From Streptomyces sp. Go-475 (GTDB lineage Bacteria; Actinomycetota; Actinomycetes; Streptomycetales; Streptomycetaceae), in the NCBI RefSeq assembly GCF_003330845.1, contig NZ_CP026121.1, positions 992,001 to 1,056,000 of the forward strand: a stretch of DNA of 64,000 bases, in the 5' to 3' direction. This document shows, piece after piece, positions 32,683 to 41,211 of this stretch (its first letter is position 1; every line of letters starts with the position of its first letter). The notes below the pieces were generated by a model that had not been told where the DNA came from, ran no database searches, and was given only the letters and a program-made list of their open reading frames with translations. Position numbers and translations under genes: made by a program.

Positions 32683-33255
32683 TCAGGACCGCTTCGGCCG
32701 CGCCCGCACGTGCATCCGCTCCCCCTGCGGCCCGAACAGGCTGAGGAACTCCACCGGCCCCTCCCCCGTCGACCCGAACCAGTGCGGCACGCGGGTGTCG
32801 AACTCGGCGGCCTCTCCCGCCGTGAGCACCACGTCGTGCTCGCCGAGCACCAGGCGCAGCTTCCCGGACAGCACGTACATCCACTCGTAGCCCTCGTGGG
32901 TGCGCGGGTCCGGCTCCTCCCTGCGCTGGGGTTCCAGCACCTTGTAGGCCTGGAGGCCGCCGGGCTGCCGGGTGAGCGGCCAGAGGGTGCGGCCGCCCAT
33001 CACGATCGGCTTCGACCGCACCCGGGGATCACCGGCCGGCGGCGCCCCGACCAGCTCGTCCAGCGCCACCTGGTGAGCGCGCGCGATCGGCAGCAGCAGC
33101 TCCAGACTGGGTTTGCGCAGGCCCGACTCCAGCCGCGACAGGGTGCTGACGGAGATGCCGGTGGCCTCCGAGAGGGCCGCGAGGGTCACCTCCCGGTCCT
33201 TGCGCATCTGCCGCAGCCGGGGGCCCACGCCCGCGAGTACCTCGTCCGTCGTCAT
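32683..33255 (-). CDS. XRE-cupin transcriptional regulator
   Basis: A 190-residue regulator. Residues 12-66 are an XRE helix-turn-helix (L-R-Q-M-R-K-D-R-E-V-T-L-A-A-L-S-E-A-T-G, then S-V-S-T-L-S-R-L-E-S-G); residues about 110-185 form a cupin domain (H-E-G-Y-E-W-M-Y-V-L-S-G-K-L-R-L-V). Such proteins sense a small ligand through the cupin and often control a divergent enzyme gene. The ATG at 33255 is chosen from the natural HTH length; the open frame upstream runs into the divergent gene and is a shadow. The 78-base gap to the flavoprotein gene holds a perfect palindrome. Confidence 0.9.
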   Translation of the reverse strand: MTTDEVLAGVGPRLRQMRKDREVTLAALSEATGISVSTLSRLESGLRKPSLELLLPIARAHQVALDELVGAPPAGDPRVRSKPIVMGGRTLWPLTRQPGGLQAYKVLEPQRREEPDPRTHEGYEWMYVLSGKLRLVLGEHDVVLTAGEAAEFDTRVPHWFGSTGEGPVEFLSLFGPQGERMHVRARPKRS

Positions 33256-33274
33256 GCTCGTATTGCAGATTCGG

Positions 33275-33286
33275 CAAACGCGTTTG
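33275..33286. promoter_or_regulatory. Palindromic operator CAAACGCGTTTG between XRE-cupin and flavoprotein genes
   Basis: A perfect 12-base palindrome sits in the 78-base divergent region, 20 bases from the regulator start. The surrounding bases are AT-rich (TATTGCAGATTCGGC). It is the natural candidate site for the XRE-cupin regulator controlling itself and the flavoprotein. Confidence 0.65.
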
Positions 33287-33333
33287 TCAATCCCGTACCG
33301 CCGGGGCGACCCTCGGCGGCGGAGGTGGTCACC

Positions 33334-34254
33334 ATGACCGAGAAGTACGCAGTGGTCGTCGTCGGCGGGGGTGCCGCGGGCCTGAGCGCGGCGCTGGTGC
33401 TGGGGCGGGCCCGGCACCGCACGCTGGTCGTCGACGCGGGCGAGCCGCGCAACGCCCCCGCCGCCCACATGCAGGGCTACCTGTCGCGGGACGGCATGCC
33501 GCCCGCCGAGTTCCTCGCCATCGGCCGGGAGGAGATCGCGCGGTACGGCGTGGAGCTGGTGCGGGACCGGGTGGTGGACGTGGCGAAGGGAGAGGACTTC
33601 TCCGTGGTGCTGGCCGGCGGCCGGACCGTGCGGGCGCGGCGGCTGGTGGTCGCCACCGGGCTGAAGGACGAGTTGCCCGCCGTCCCCGGCGTCGCCGAGC
33701 GGTTCGGCAAGGACGTGCTGCACTGCCCGTTCTGCCACGGCTGGGAGGTGCGCGACCAGCCGTTCGGGGTGCTCGCGACCAGCCCGGCGAGCGTCCACCA
33801 GGCGCTGATCGTGTCGCAGTGGTCGAAGGACGTGCGGTTCTTCCTGCACACGGTCGCCGAGGAGGAGCTGTCCGACCAGGATCTGCGCCGGCTCGCCGCG
33901 GCCGGGGTCGACGTGGTGCCCGGGGAGGTCGCCGGGCTGGTGGTCGAGGACGACCGGCTCACCGGGGTCCGGCTCGCGGACGGTACGACGCACGCCCGCT
34001 CGGTGCTGTTCACCGCCCCGCGGCCCGTGCCGCAGACCGGCCTGCTGGAGCGGCTGGGCGCCGAGCTGCACGAGACGCCGTTCGGCGCGTACCCGGTGGT
34101 CGACGCGACCGGCCTGACGAGCGTGCCGGGCGTGTGGGCCGCGGGCAACGCGATCGGCTTCGCCGAGCAGGTCGTGCACGCGGCGAGCGGCGGCTACCGG
34201 GCGGCGTCGGCCATCGTCGGGGACCTGCTGATGACGGACCTGGACGCGGTCTGA
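33334..34254 (+). CDS. Thioredoxin-reductase-like FAD-dependent dithiol oxidoreductase
   Basis: A 306-residue flavoprotein with the FAD motif G11-G-G-A-A-G16 and the redox pair C131-P-F-C134 in H-C-P-F-C-H-G-W-E, as in thioredoxin reductases and the GliT/HlmI/DepH dithiol oxidases. The usual NADPH-binding GxGxxA/S is replaced by F-G-V-L-A-T-S-P-A-S, so it may not use NADPH, or may use oxygen as in the dithiol oxidases. The final A-A-G-N-A-I-G-F-A-E-Q-V-V-H-A replaces the usual A-G-D. GGAGGTGGTCACC precedes the ATG. It is divergent from the XRE-cupin regulator. Confidence 0.88.
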   Translation: MTEKYAVVVVGGGAAGLSAALVLGRARHRTLVVDAGEPRNAPAAHMQGYLSRDGMPPAEFLAIGREEIARYGVELVRDRVVDVAKGEDFSVVLAGGRTVRARRLVVATGLKDELPAVPGVAERFGKDVLHCPFCHGWEVRDQPFGVLATSPASVHQALIVSQWSKDVRFFLHTVAEEELSDQDLRRLAAAGVDVVPGEVAGLVVEDDRLTGVRLADGTTHARSVLFTAPRPVPQTGLLERLGAELHETPFGAYPVVDATGLTSVPGVWAAGNAIGFAEQVVHAASGGYRAASAIVGDLLMTDLDAV

Positions 34255-34326
34255 GGGCTCCTCTCCACGACCGGCGCACCCGGCCGCCCAGGTGTAGAGG
34301 CATCGCCTCCGGTGCACCATGGCTGC

Positions 34327-35865
34327 ATGCTGCTGCACCGGCTGGCCCGAGTGTCCCAGGAGGTCGCCGCCACCTCGGCGCGGTCCCGGAAGACGGCCCT
34401 GCTCGCGGAGCTCTTCCGGGACGCCGAGGCGGACGACGTGCCGATCGTCATCCCCTACCTGGCCGGACGGCTGCCGCAGGGCCGGATCGGCGTCGGCTGG
34501 AAGGTGCTGAGCCGCCCGGTCGAGCCGGCCGCCGAGCCGGGCCTGACCGTGCGGGACGTGGACGCCCGGCTGTCGGAGCTCGCCAAGGTGTCCGGCCCCG
34601 GCTCCCAGGCGGAACGCACCCGCCTGGTCGGGGAGTTGATGGGCGCCGCCACGGAAGACGAGCAGCGGTTCCTGCTCGGCCTGCTCACCGGTGAGGTACG
34701 GCAGGGCGCGCTGGACGCCGTCGCGGTCGAGGGCCTGGCCCAGGCGACCGGGACGCCCTCCGCGGACGTACGGCGGGCCGTGATGCTCGCCGGTTCCCTC
34801 CAGGCGGTCGCCGAGGCCCTGCTCGCGGACGGCCGGGCCGCCCTGGACCGGTTCCGCCTCACCGTCGGCCGCCCGGTCCTGCCGATGCTGGCGCACAGCG
34901 CCTCCTCGGTCGCCGAGGCGGTGGACAAGCTCGGCGCCTGCGCGGTCGAGGAGAAACTGGACGGCATCCGCGTCCAGGCGCACCGCGACGGCGACACCGT
35001 GCGCCTGTACACCCGCACGCTCGACGACATCACCGACCGACTGCCCGAAGTGACGGCCGCGGCCCTGGAGTTGCGGGGCGAGCGGTTCATCCTGGACGGC
35101 GAGGTGATCTCCTTCGACGAGAGCGGACGCCCCCGCTCGTTCCAGGAGACCGCCGGCCGGGTCGGCTCCCGCACGGACGTGGCGACGGCCGCCCGCGCGG
35201 TCCCCGTCTCCCCCGTCTTCTTCGACGCGCTCTCCGTCGACGGCCGCGACCTGCTCGACCTGCCGTTCGCCGAGCGGCACGCCGAGCTGGCGCGCCTCGT
35301 CCCGGAGCCGATGCGGGTGCGGCGCACCCTGGTGTCCGGCCCGGACGACACGCCCACGGCGGAGGAGTTCCTCGCCGAGACCCTCAAGCGCGGCCACGAG
35401 GGCGTCGTCGCGAAGGCGCTCGACGCCCCCTACAGCGCGGGCCGGCGTGGCGCGTCCTGGCTGAAGGTCAAGCCCGTGCACACCCTCGACCTGGTCGTCC
35501 TGGCCGCCGAGTGGGGCCACGGCCGCCGCACCGGCAAGCTCTCCAACCTGCACCTCGGCGCCCGCACCGCCGACGGCGGCCTCGCCATGCTCGGCAAGAC
35601 CTTCAAGGGCATGACCGACGCGATGCTCACCTGGCAGACCGAACGGCTCCGGCGGCTCGCCGTCGAGGACAACGGGTACGTCGTGACCGTCCGCCCGGAA
35701 CTCGTCGTCGAGATCGCCTACGACGGGCTGCAGCGCTCCACCCGCTACCCGGCCGGCGTCACCCTGCGCTTCGCCCGCGTGGTCCGCTACCGCGAGGACA
35801 AGCGTCCCGAGGACGCCGACACGGTCGAGACGCTGCTGGCCGCGCACCCGGAGGTGAGCCCGTGA
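34327..35865 (+). CDS. ATP-dependent DNA ligase
   Basis: A 512-residue ATP-dependent ligase. An N-terminal helical DNA-binding domain (1-190) is followed by the adenylation domain with the nucleotidyl lysine in E-E-K210-L-D-G-I-R-V and D-G-E-V-I, then E-G-V-V-A-K and S-W-L-K-V-K-P, and an OB-fold domain. The architecture is LigB-like; there is no polymerase or phosphoesterase domain, so it is not a full LigD. ATG 34327 is favoured, with GTG 34312 possible; the ribosome site is poor. Its last bases overlap the NUDIX gene (GTGA). Confidence 0.92.
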   Translation: MLLHRLARVSQEVAATSARSRKTALLAELFRDAEADDVPIVIPYLAGRLPQGRIGVGWKVLSRPVEPAAEPGLTVRDVDARLSELAKVSGPGSQAERTRLVGELMGAATEDEQRFLLGLLTGEVRQGALDAVAVEGLAQATGTPSADVRRAVMLAGSLQAVAEALLADGRAALDRFRLTVGRPVLPMLAHSASSVAEAVDKLGACAVEEKLDGIRVQAHRDGDTVRLYTRTLDDITDRLPEVTAAALELRGERFILDGEVISFDESGRPRSFQETAGRVGSRTDVATAARAVPVSPVFFDALSVDGRDLLDLPFAERHAELARLVPEPMRVRRTLVSGPDDTPTAEEFLAETLKRGHEGVVAKALDAPYSAGRRGASWLKVKPVHTLDLVVLAAEWGHGRRTGKLSNLHLGARTADGGLAMLGKTFKGMTDAMLTWQTERLRRLAVEDNGYVVTVRPELVVEIAYDGLQRSTRYPAGVTLRFARVVRYREDKRPEDADTVETLLAAHPEVSP

Positions 35866-36320
35866 AGCGCAGTGCCGGCCTGCTGCTCTTCCACCACACC
35901 GACGACGGCCTCGAAGTGCTGCTCGGCCACATGGGCGGCCCGTTCTTCGCCCGCCGCGACGCCGGGGCGTGGACCCTCCCCAAGGGCGAGTACGAGCCCG
36001 AGGAGTCCGCCTGGGCGGCCGCCCGCCGCGAGTTCGAGGAGGAACTGGGGCTGCCCCCGCCGGACGGGGAGGCCATCGCCCTGGGCGAGGTCCGGCAGAC
36101 GGGCGGCAAGATCGTCACGGCCTGGGCGGTCGAGGCGGACCTCGACCCGGCGACGATCGCGCCCGGCACCTTCCGGATGGAGTGGCCGCCGCGCTCCGGG
36201 CGGCTCCAGGAGTTCCCCGAGCTGGACCGGGTGGCGTGGTTCGGCCTCGACCGGGCCCGCGCGGTGATCGTCAAGGCGCAGGCGGCGTTTCTCGACCGCC
36301 TGGCGGAGCACTCGGCCTGA
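35862..36320 (+). CDS. NUDIX hydrolase, Ap4A/MutT-like
   Basis: A 152-residue NUDIX protein with a complete box (G-E-Y-E-P-E-E-S-A-W-A-A-A-R-R-E-F-E-E-E and then L-G-L). It opens with K-R-S-A-G-L-L-L-F, similar to bacterial Ap4A hydrolases and NTP pyrophosphohydrolases. It could remove adenylated or diphosphate nucleotides generated by the ligase; the coupling GTGA overlap with the ligase gene supports a linked role but does not prove it. GAGGTGAGCCC precedes the GTG. Confidence 0.9.
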   Translation: MKRSAGLLLFHHTDDGLEVLLGHMGGPFFARRDAGAWTLPKGEYEPEESAWAAARREFEEELGLPPPDGEAIALGEVRQTGGKIVTAWAVEADLDPATIAPGTFRMEWPPRSGRLQEFPELDRVAWFGLDRARAVIVKAQAAFLDRLAEHSA

Positions 36321-36396
36321 GGAGACGCTCCCGCGTTGCGGTCCGCTCCGCCGCGCGGGAAGGTCGAGACACAGCCCGCTCCGAGGGAGGTCAGCC

Positions 36397-37782
36397 ATGC
36401 CCATCGCAACGGTGAACCCGGCGAACGGCGAGACGCTCAAGACGTACGAGGCCATGGGCGAGGAGGAGATCGAGCGCCGGCTCCAGCTCGCGGAGGCCAC
36501 GTTCCGCACGTACCGGACGACGACCTTCGGCGAGCGGGCCCGGCTGCTGCACCGGGCCGCCGACCTCCTGGACGAGGACCAGCAGGACATCGCGCGCGTG
36601 CTGACCACCGAGATGGGCAAGCCGATCCAGCAGGCCCGGGCCGAGGCGGCGAAGTGCGCCAAGGCGATGCGCTGGTACGCCGACCACGCCGAGGAACTGC
36701 TCGCCGACGAGGAGCCCGCCGACGCCGACGTGAAGGACTCCGGCGCCTCGCGGGTGCGGGTGCGCTACCGGCCGATGGGGCCGGTGCTGGCGGTCATGCC
36801 GTGGAACTTCCCGCTGTGGCAGGTGGTCCGCTTCGCCGCGCCCGCGCTGATGGCGGGGAACGTGGGCCTGCTCAAGCACGCCTCGAACGTCCCGCAGACC
36901 GCCCTCTACCTGGAGGATCTCTTCCACCGGGCGGGCTTCACGGAGGGCTGCTTCCAGACCCTGCTGATCGGCTCCGCCGCGGTCGACGACATCCTGCGCG
37001 ACGAGCGCGTCAAGGCCGCCACGCTCACCGGCAGCGAGCCCGCGGGCCGCGCGGTCGCCTCCACCGCCGGGGAGATGATCAAAAAGACGGTGCTGGAGCT
37101 GGGCGGCAGCGACCCCTTCGTCGTCATGCCCTCGGCCGACCTGGACCGGGCCGCGAAGGTCGCGGTGACCGCGCGGGTGCAGAACACCGGGCAGTCCTGC
37201 ATCGCAGCGAAGCGGTTCATCGTGCACGCGGACGTCTACGACGCCTTCGCCGAGCGCTTCGCCGAGGGCATGAAGGCGCTGAAGGTCGGCGACCCCCTGG
37301 CCGAGGACACCGAGGTCGGGCCGCTCTCCAGCGAGCAGGGGCTGCGCGACCTGGAGGAGCTGGTCGACGACGCGGTGCGCGGCGGAGCGCAGGTGCTGTG
37401 CGGTGGCGAACGGCCGGAGGGGCCCGGCTGGTACTACGCGCCGACGGTCCTGGCCGGCATCACCCGGGAGATGCGGATCCACCGGGAGGAGGCGTTCGGG
37501 CCCGTCGCCACGCTGTACCGGGCGGCCGACCTGGACGAGGCCGTGCTGATCGCGAACGACTCGCCCTTCGGACTGAGTTCGAACGTGTGGACGCGGGACG
37601 AGGACGAGGTGGACCGGTTCGTCCGGGATCTGGAGGCGGGAGGCGTGTTCTTCAACGGGATGACGGCCTCGCATCCGGCGTTCCCGTTCGGCGGGGTGAA
37701 GCGGTCCGGGTACGGACGTGAGCTGTCCGGGCACGGAATCCGCGAGTTCTGCAACATCACCACTGTTTGGCACGGTGCGTGA
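36397..37782 (+). CDS. Succinate-semialdehyde dehydrogenase (NADP-type aldehyde dehydrogenase)
   Basis: A 461-residue aldehyde dehydrogenase of the short succinate-semialdehyde type. The general-base Glu lies in V-L-E-L-G-G-S-D-P-F, and the nucleophile is about C268 in N-T-G-Q-S-C-I-A-A-K-R. M-P-W-N-F-P-L-W-Q-V opens the cofactor domain. It would oxidise succinate semialdehyde from GABA or related aldehydes to succinate. GGGAGGTCAGCC precedes the ATG. It has its own position between the NUDIX gene and a small gene; no GABA transaminase is nearby. Confidence 0.92.
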   Translation: MPIATVNPANGETLKTYEAMGEEEIERRLQLAEATFRTYRTTTFGERARLLHRAADLLDEDQQDIARVLTTEMGKPIQQARAEAAKCAKAMRWYADHAEELLADEEPADADVKDSGASRVRVRYRPMGPVLAVMPWNFPLWQVVRFAAPALMAGNVGLLKHASNVPQTALYLEDLFHRAGFTEGCFQTLLIGSAAVDDILRDERVKAATLTGSEPAGRAVASTAGEMIKKTVLELGGSDPFVVMPSADLDRAAKVAVTARVQNTGQSCIAAKRFIVHADVYDAFAERFAEGMKALKVGDPLAEDTEVGPLSSEQGLRDLEELVDDAVRGGAQVLCGGERPEGPGWYYAPTVLAGITREMRIHREEAFGPVATLYRAADLDEAVLIANDSPFGLSSNVWTRDEDEVDRFVRDLEAGGVFFNGMTASHPAFPFGGVKRSGYGRELSGHGIREFCNITTVWHGA

Positions 37783-37807
37783 GTGTTGCGAGGCTACGAT
37801 CCCGTCT

Positions 37808-38044
37808 GTGAACCGCGAAGTGACTCTGCCTCTGATCGTCGACGACCGCGGGACCTTGCAGGTGGCTGCGGCGGATGTCAGCAAGCTGTTGCGGACCGTG
37901 GGGGGTCGGTGGGTGCGGCTGGTGGAGGGCGGGGAGTCGGGGCTCGACGAGGACACGGTGGCCGAGTTGGCCATCGAGCTGGCGAAGCTGGCCGATCGGA
38001 TTGATGTGGCTTGTATCGCGCATAGCAGTGGGGGTGCGACGTAG
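37808..38044 (+). CDS. Small DUF6213-like protein, possibly leaderless
   Basis: A 78-residue acidic protein (N-R-E-V-T-L-P-L-I-V-D-D-R-G-T-L-Q, then W-V-R-L-V-E and a helical A-E-L-A-I-E-L-A-K-L-A-D-R). From recall it matches DUF6213, which has no known function. There is no ribosome site before GTG 37808. Instead a -10-like TACGAT (37796-37801) ends 6 bases before the start codon, which is the arrangement of leaderless streptomycete mRNAs. Confidence 0.72.
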   Translation: MNREVTLPLIVDDRGTLQVAAADVSKLLRTVGGRWVRLVEGGESGLDEDTVAELAIELAKLADRIDVACIAHSSGGAT

Positions 38045-38071
38045 CGGTGCGTCTGCGGGTGCGTTGTGGTT

Positions 38072-38096
38072 GATCGCGCAGTTCCCCGCGCCCCTA
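38072..38096. repeat. Dispersed intergenic element, copy 1
   Basis: GATC then GCGCAGTTCCCCGCGCCCC and TAA lies in the gap after the DUF6213-like gene and runs into the stop codon of the convergent TenA-like gene. The upstream flank (TGCGGGTG...TTGTGGTT) is also shared with copy 3 at 48361. See the matching entries at 44376 and 48361. Confidence 0.85.
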
Positions 38097-38750
38097 AGTA
38101 AGCTGCCCCAGCGTCGACCAGAAGCTCGCCTCGTAGTTCTGAAGTAGGCGGCCGTATGCGTGTGCTCGTTTCCCGTCGAGGCGCCTGGCGTCCAGAGCCG
38201 TCTGCACCGCCACTGTCGCCATCTCGTCCAGCTCCGGGGACGGCTCCGCGAAGAAGTCGAAGAACCCGCAGGCCTCGTCCGTGAAGCCGTAGTGCTCGCG
38301 CAGGGCCGTGGCGATCGTCGCGCAATAGCCGCCCCATGCCGAGAAGTTGGCCGTCAGGGCCAGGACCACGTCCGCCGGTGCGGCGTTGAGGGCCAGCCAG
38401 GCCACGTACGCCGGGTAGGCCTGGCAGCCGGGCAGCGGTTCGTAGGACGCCTCCTGCGCGCCGCACGCCTGTACGAATGCGGCCAGTCGTTCGCCCGCCA
38501 GGGCCTCGCCCTCCGCGAGGGTGGTGAAGAAGGCCGCGGCCTCCGGGTCGGTCGCCTGGGCGCGGGCTGCCAGGTGCTCGAACGCGCGCCGGTCCGCGGG
38601 GATCACCCAGGTCTGTTCGAGGGCCAGCGCGGCGAGGGTGGCGCGGGGCGCCGTGCCGGCGGCGATCTTGGGGACCAAGGGGTTGGCGTGCGGGTCCGGG
38701 GCGAGGGCCGCCGTGGTCGTCCTCAGCAGGTTCCGGGCCGTGTGCGTCAT
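38094..38750 (-). CDS. TenA/PqqC-like haem-oxygenase-fold protein
   Basis: A 218-residue all-helical protein of the TenA/THI-4/PqqC family. Typical segments are L-A-A-L-A-L-E-Q-T-W-V-I-P-A-D-R-R-A-F and Y-V-A-W-L-A-L-N-A-A-P-A-D-V-V-L-A-L-T-A-N-F-S-A-W. TenA proteins hydrolyse thiamin breakdown products, but no thiamin gene or riboswitch is nearby, so the role is open. GGAGGACGCG precedes the ATG at 38750. It is divergent from rppA. Its stop codon lies inside a dispersed repeat element. Confidence 0.8.
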   Translation of the reverse strand: MTHTARNLLRTTTAALAPDPHANPLVPKIAAGTAPRATLAALALEQTWVIPADRRAFEHLAARAQATDPEAAAFFTTLAEGEALAGERLAAFVQACGAQEASYEPLPGCQAYPAYVAWLALNAAPADVVLALTANFSAWGGYCATIATALREHYGFTDEACGFFDFFAEPSPELDEMATVAVQTALDARRLDGKRAHAYGRLLQNYEASFWSTLGQLT

Positions 38751-38846
38751 CGCGTCCTCCGTGGTCGGGGTCCCGGTACGAGCCTGGCACGGCGTCCCCG
38801 AGACGGAGTAGTCCGGCGCGAGATCGGCGTCCCACCGGGTGATCGT

Positions 38847-38876
38847 GGGTGGACCACCCCTTGAGGTGAACCACCT
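38847..38876. promoter_or_regulatory. Paired inverted repeats upstream of rppA
   Basis: GGGTGGACCACCC (38847-38859) and AGGTGAACCACCT (38864-38876) are two palindromes of the same half-site type (GGTG...CACC), with centres 17 bases apart. They lie 50-80 bases before the rppA start in the divergent region shared with the TenA-like gene. They look like a double operator for a dimeric regulator. Confidence 0.6.
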
Positions 38877-38926
38877 TCTGACCGGGGGGCGAAGGGCCTT
38901 CCGGGAGGCGAAAGCAGGCACGGTTC

Positions 38927-39988
38927 ATGGCGACTTTGTGCAGACCCTCGGTGTCCGTTCCAGAGCACGTGATCACGATGGAGGAGACGCTGGAGCTGGC
39001 GCGTGAGCGCCACGCCGACCACCCCCAACTGCCGCTGGCCCTCCGGCTCATCGAGAACACCGGTGTGCGCACGCGGCGCATCGTGCAGCCCATCGCGGAA
39101 ACCCTGAAGCACCCCGGGTTCGAGGAGCGCAACAAGCTCTACGAGGCCGAGGCCAAGGCGCGGGTGCCCGCCGTCATCCAGCGGGCGCTGGACGACGCGG
39201 AGCTGCTCACCACCGACGTGGACCTGATCATCTACGTGTCGTGCACGGGCTTCATGATGCCCTCGCTCACGGCCTGGCTGATCAACGAGATGGGCTTCGA
39301 CCCGACCACCCGGCAGCTGCCGATAGCCCAGCTGGGCTGCGCGGCCGGCGGCGCGGCGATCAACCGGGCCCACGACTTCTGCACGGCCTATCCCGAGGCC
39401 AACGCGCTGATCGTGGCCTGCGAGTTCTGCTCGCTGTGCTACCAGCCCACCGACATCGGTGTCGGCTCGCTGCTGTCCAACGGCCTGTTCGGCGACGGCA
39501 TCGCCGCCGCCGCGGTCCGCGGCCGGGGCGGCGAGGGCGTCAGCCTGGAGCGCAACGGCTCGTACCTGATCCCCAAGACCGAGGAGTGGATCATGTACGA
39601 CGTGAAGGCCACCGGCTTCCACTTCCTGCTGGACAAGCGGGTCCCGGCCACCATGGAGCCGCTCGCCCCGGCGCTGAAGGACCTGGCCGGTGACCACGGC
39701 TGGGACGCGTCCGACCTGGACTTCTACATAGTTCACGCGGGTGGGCCCCGCATCCTCGACGACCTCAGCACCTTCCTGCACGTCGACCCGCACGCCTTCC
39801 GCTTCAGCCGGGCCACGCTCACCGAGTACGGCAACATCGCCAGCGCCGTCGTCCTGGACGCGCTGCGCCGGCTGTTCGACGAGGGCGGCCCCGAGCACGG
39901 GGCGCGCGGGCTGCTCGCCGGGTTCGGACCCGGTATCACCGCCGAGATGGCCCTGGGCCGCTGGCACCGCGCGGACGGGACGAAGTGA
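38927..39988 (+). CDS. rppA: 1,3,6,8-Tetrahydroxynaphthalene synthase (type III PKS)
   Basis: A 353-residue chalcone-synthase-like enzyme that condenses five malonyl-CoA units to tetrahydroxynaphthalene. All active-site residues fall at the positions known for the S. coelicolor enzyme: C138 in Q-L-G-C-A-A-G-G, H270 in Y-I-V-H-A-G-G-P, N303 in Y-G-N-I-A-S, and the additional C106 in V-S-C-T-G-F that is characteristic of this subgroup. It is the first gene of a three-gene pigment cluster; the P450 gene starts one base after its stop. Two inverted repeats lie upstream. Confidence 0.98.
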   Translation: MATLCRPSVSVPEHVITMEETLELARERHADHPQLPLALRLIENTGVRTRRIVQPIAETLKHPGFEERNKLYEAEAKARVPAVIQRALDDAELLTTDVDLIIYVSCTGFMMPSLTAWLINEMGFDPTTRQLPIAQLGCAAGGAAINRAHDFCTAYPEANALIVACEFCSLCYQPTDIGVGSLLSNGLFGDGIAAAAVRGRGGEGVSLERNGSYLIPKTEEWIMYDVKATGFHFLLDKRVPATMEPLAPALKDLAGDHGWDASDLDFYIVHAGGPRILDDLSTFLHVDPHAFRFSRATLTEYGNIASAVVLDALRRLFDEGGPEHGARGLLAGFGPGITAEMALGRWHRADGTK

Positions 39989-39989
39989 G

Positions 39990-41204
39990 ATGAGCGAAGA
40001 GACGATCACCGACACCCTGCCCCCGGTCCGGGACTGGCCGGCGCTCGACCTGTCCGGCGCGGACTTCGACCCGGTCCTGCGCGAGCTGATGGACGAGGGC
40101 CCGGTCACCCGCATCAAGCTGCCCAACGGCGAGGGCTGGGCCTGGCTGGTCACCCGCTACGACGACGTGCGCATGGTGACCAACGACCCGCGCTTCAGCC
40201 GCGAGGCCGTGATGGACCGGCAGGTCACCCGGCTGGCCCCGCACTTCATCCCGGCCCGCGGCGCGGTCGGGTTCCTGGACCCGCCGGACCACACCCGGCT
40301 GCGCCGCAGCGTCGCCGCCGCGTTCACGGCGCGCGGCGTGGAGCGGGTGCGCGAGCGGTCCCGCCGCATGCTGGCGGAGTTGGTCGACGAGATGCTCCAG
40401 GACGGCCCGCCCGCCGATCTGACCGAGGCCGTGCTCGGCCCGTTCCCCATCGCGGTGATCTGCGAGCTGATGGGCGTCCCGGCCGCCGACCGGCAGGCCA
40501 TGCACCACTGGACCCAGCTGATCCTGTCCTCCGCGCACGGCGCCGAGGTCAGCGAGAAGGCCAAGAAGGAGATGGGCGCCTACTTCGCCGACCTGATCGG
40601 CCTGCGCGAGGGCAGCACCGGCGAGGACGTCACGTCCCTGCTCGGTGCCGCCGTGGGCCGGAGCGAGGTCACCCTGGAGGAGGCGGTGGGCCTCGCGGTC
40701 CTCCTCCAGATCGGCGGTGAGGCGGTCACCAACAACAGCGGCCAGATGTTCTACGTGCTGCTGACCCGCCCCGGCCTCGCCGAGCGGCTGCGCGCCGACC
40801 CGGAGATCCGCCCCCGGGCCATCGACGAACTCCTGCGCTGGATCCCCCACCGCAACGCGGTCGGCCTGTCCCGGATCGCCCTGGAGGACGTGGAGATCCA
40901 GGGTGTGCGGATCCGCGAGGGCGACGCGATCTACGTGTCGTACCTGGCGGCCAACCGCGACCCGGACGTCTTCCCCGACCCGGAGACCATCGACTTCTCC
41001 CGCAGCCCGAACCCGCACGTCTCGTTCGGCTTCGGCCCGCACTACTGCCCGGGCGGCATGCTGGCCCGGCTGGAGTCGGAACTGCTGGTCGACGCGCTCC
41101 TCGACGGCGTGCCCGGGCTGCGGCTCGCCGTGCCGGCCGAGGACGTGCCCTTCAAGAAGGGCGCGCTGATCCGCGGGCCCGAGGCCCTGCCCGTGACGTG
41201 GTGA
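39990..41204 (+). CDS. Cytochrome P450 CYP158A-type, flaviolin coupling
   Basis: A 404-residue P450. The haem ligand is C353 in F-G-F-G-P-H-Y-C-P-G-G. The I-helix has A245 (G-G-E-A-V-T-N-N-S) where most P450s carry Thr; this is the known peculiarity of CYP158A2, whose substrate hydroxyl groups take over proton delivery. CYP158A2 couples two flaviolin molecules to biflaviolin or triflaviolin pigments that protect against UV. The gene starts one base after rppA and is followed by momA after 7 bases, so the three form one operon. The electron-donor ferredoxin is not in the window. Confidence 0.96.
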   Translation: MSEETITDTLPPVRDWPALDLSGADFDPVLRELMDEGPVTRIKLPNGEGWAWLVTRYDDVRMVTNDPRFSREAVMDRQVTRLAPHFIPARGAVGFLDPPDHTRLRRSVAAAFTARGVERVRERSRRMLAELVDEMLQDGPPADLTEAVLGPFPIAVICELMGVPAADRQAMHHWTQLILSSAHGAEVSEKAKKEMGAYFADLIGLREGSTGEDVTSLLGAAVGRSEVTLEEAVGLAVLLQIGGEAVTNNSGQMFYVLLTRPGLAERLRADPEIRPRAIDELLRWIPHRNAVGLSRIALEDVEIQGVRIREGDAIYVSYLAANRDPDVFPDPETIDFSRSPNPHVSFGFGPHYCPGGMLARLESELLVDALLDGVPGLRLAVPAEDVPFKKGALIRGPEALPVTW

Positions 41205-41211
41205 GCCGGCG

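Noticed and set aside
32683..35847. A very long open frame on the minus strand running through the regulator, flavoprotein and ligase genes
   Set aside because: Only the last 190 residues have recognisable domains (XRE-cupin). The rest is antisense to well-supported plus-strand genes and arises from the scarcity of stop codons in high-GC DNA.
38094..38750. Thiamin-related operon around the TenA-like gene
   Set aside because: No thi genes and no TPP riboswitch-like sequence were seen nearby; the gene stands alone between a repeat element and rppA.
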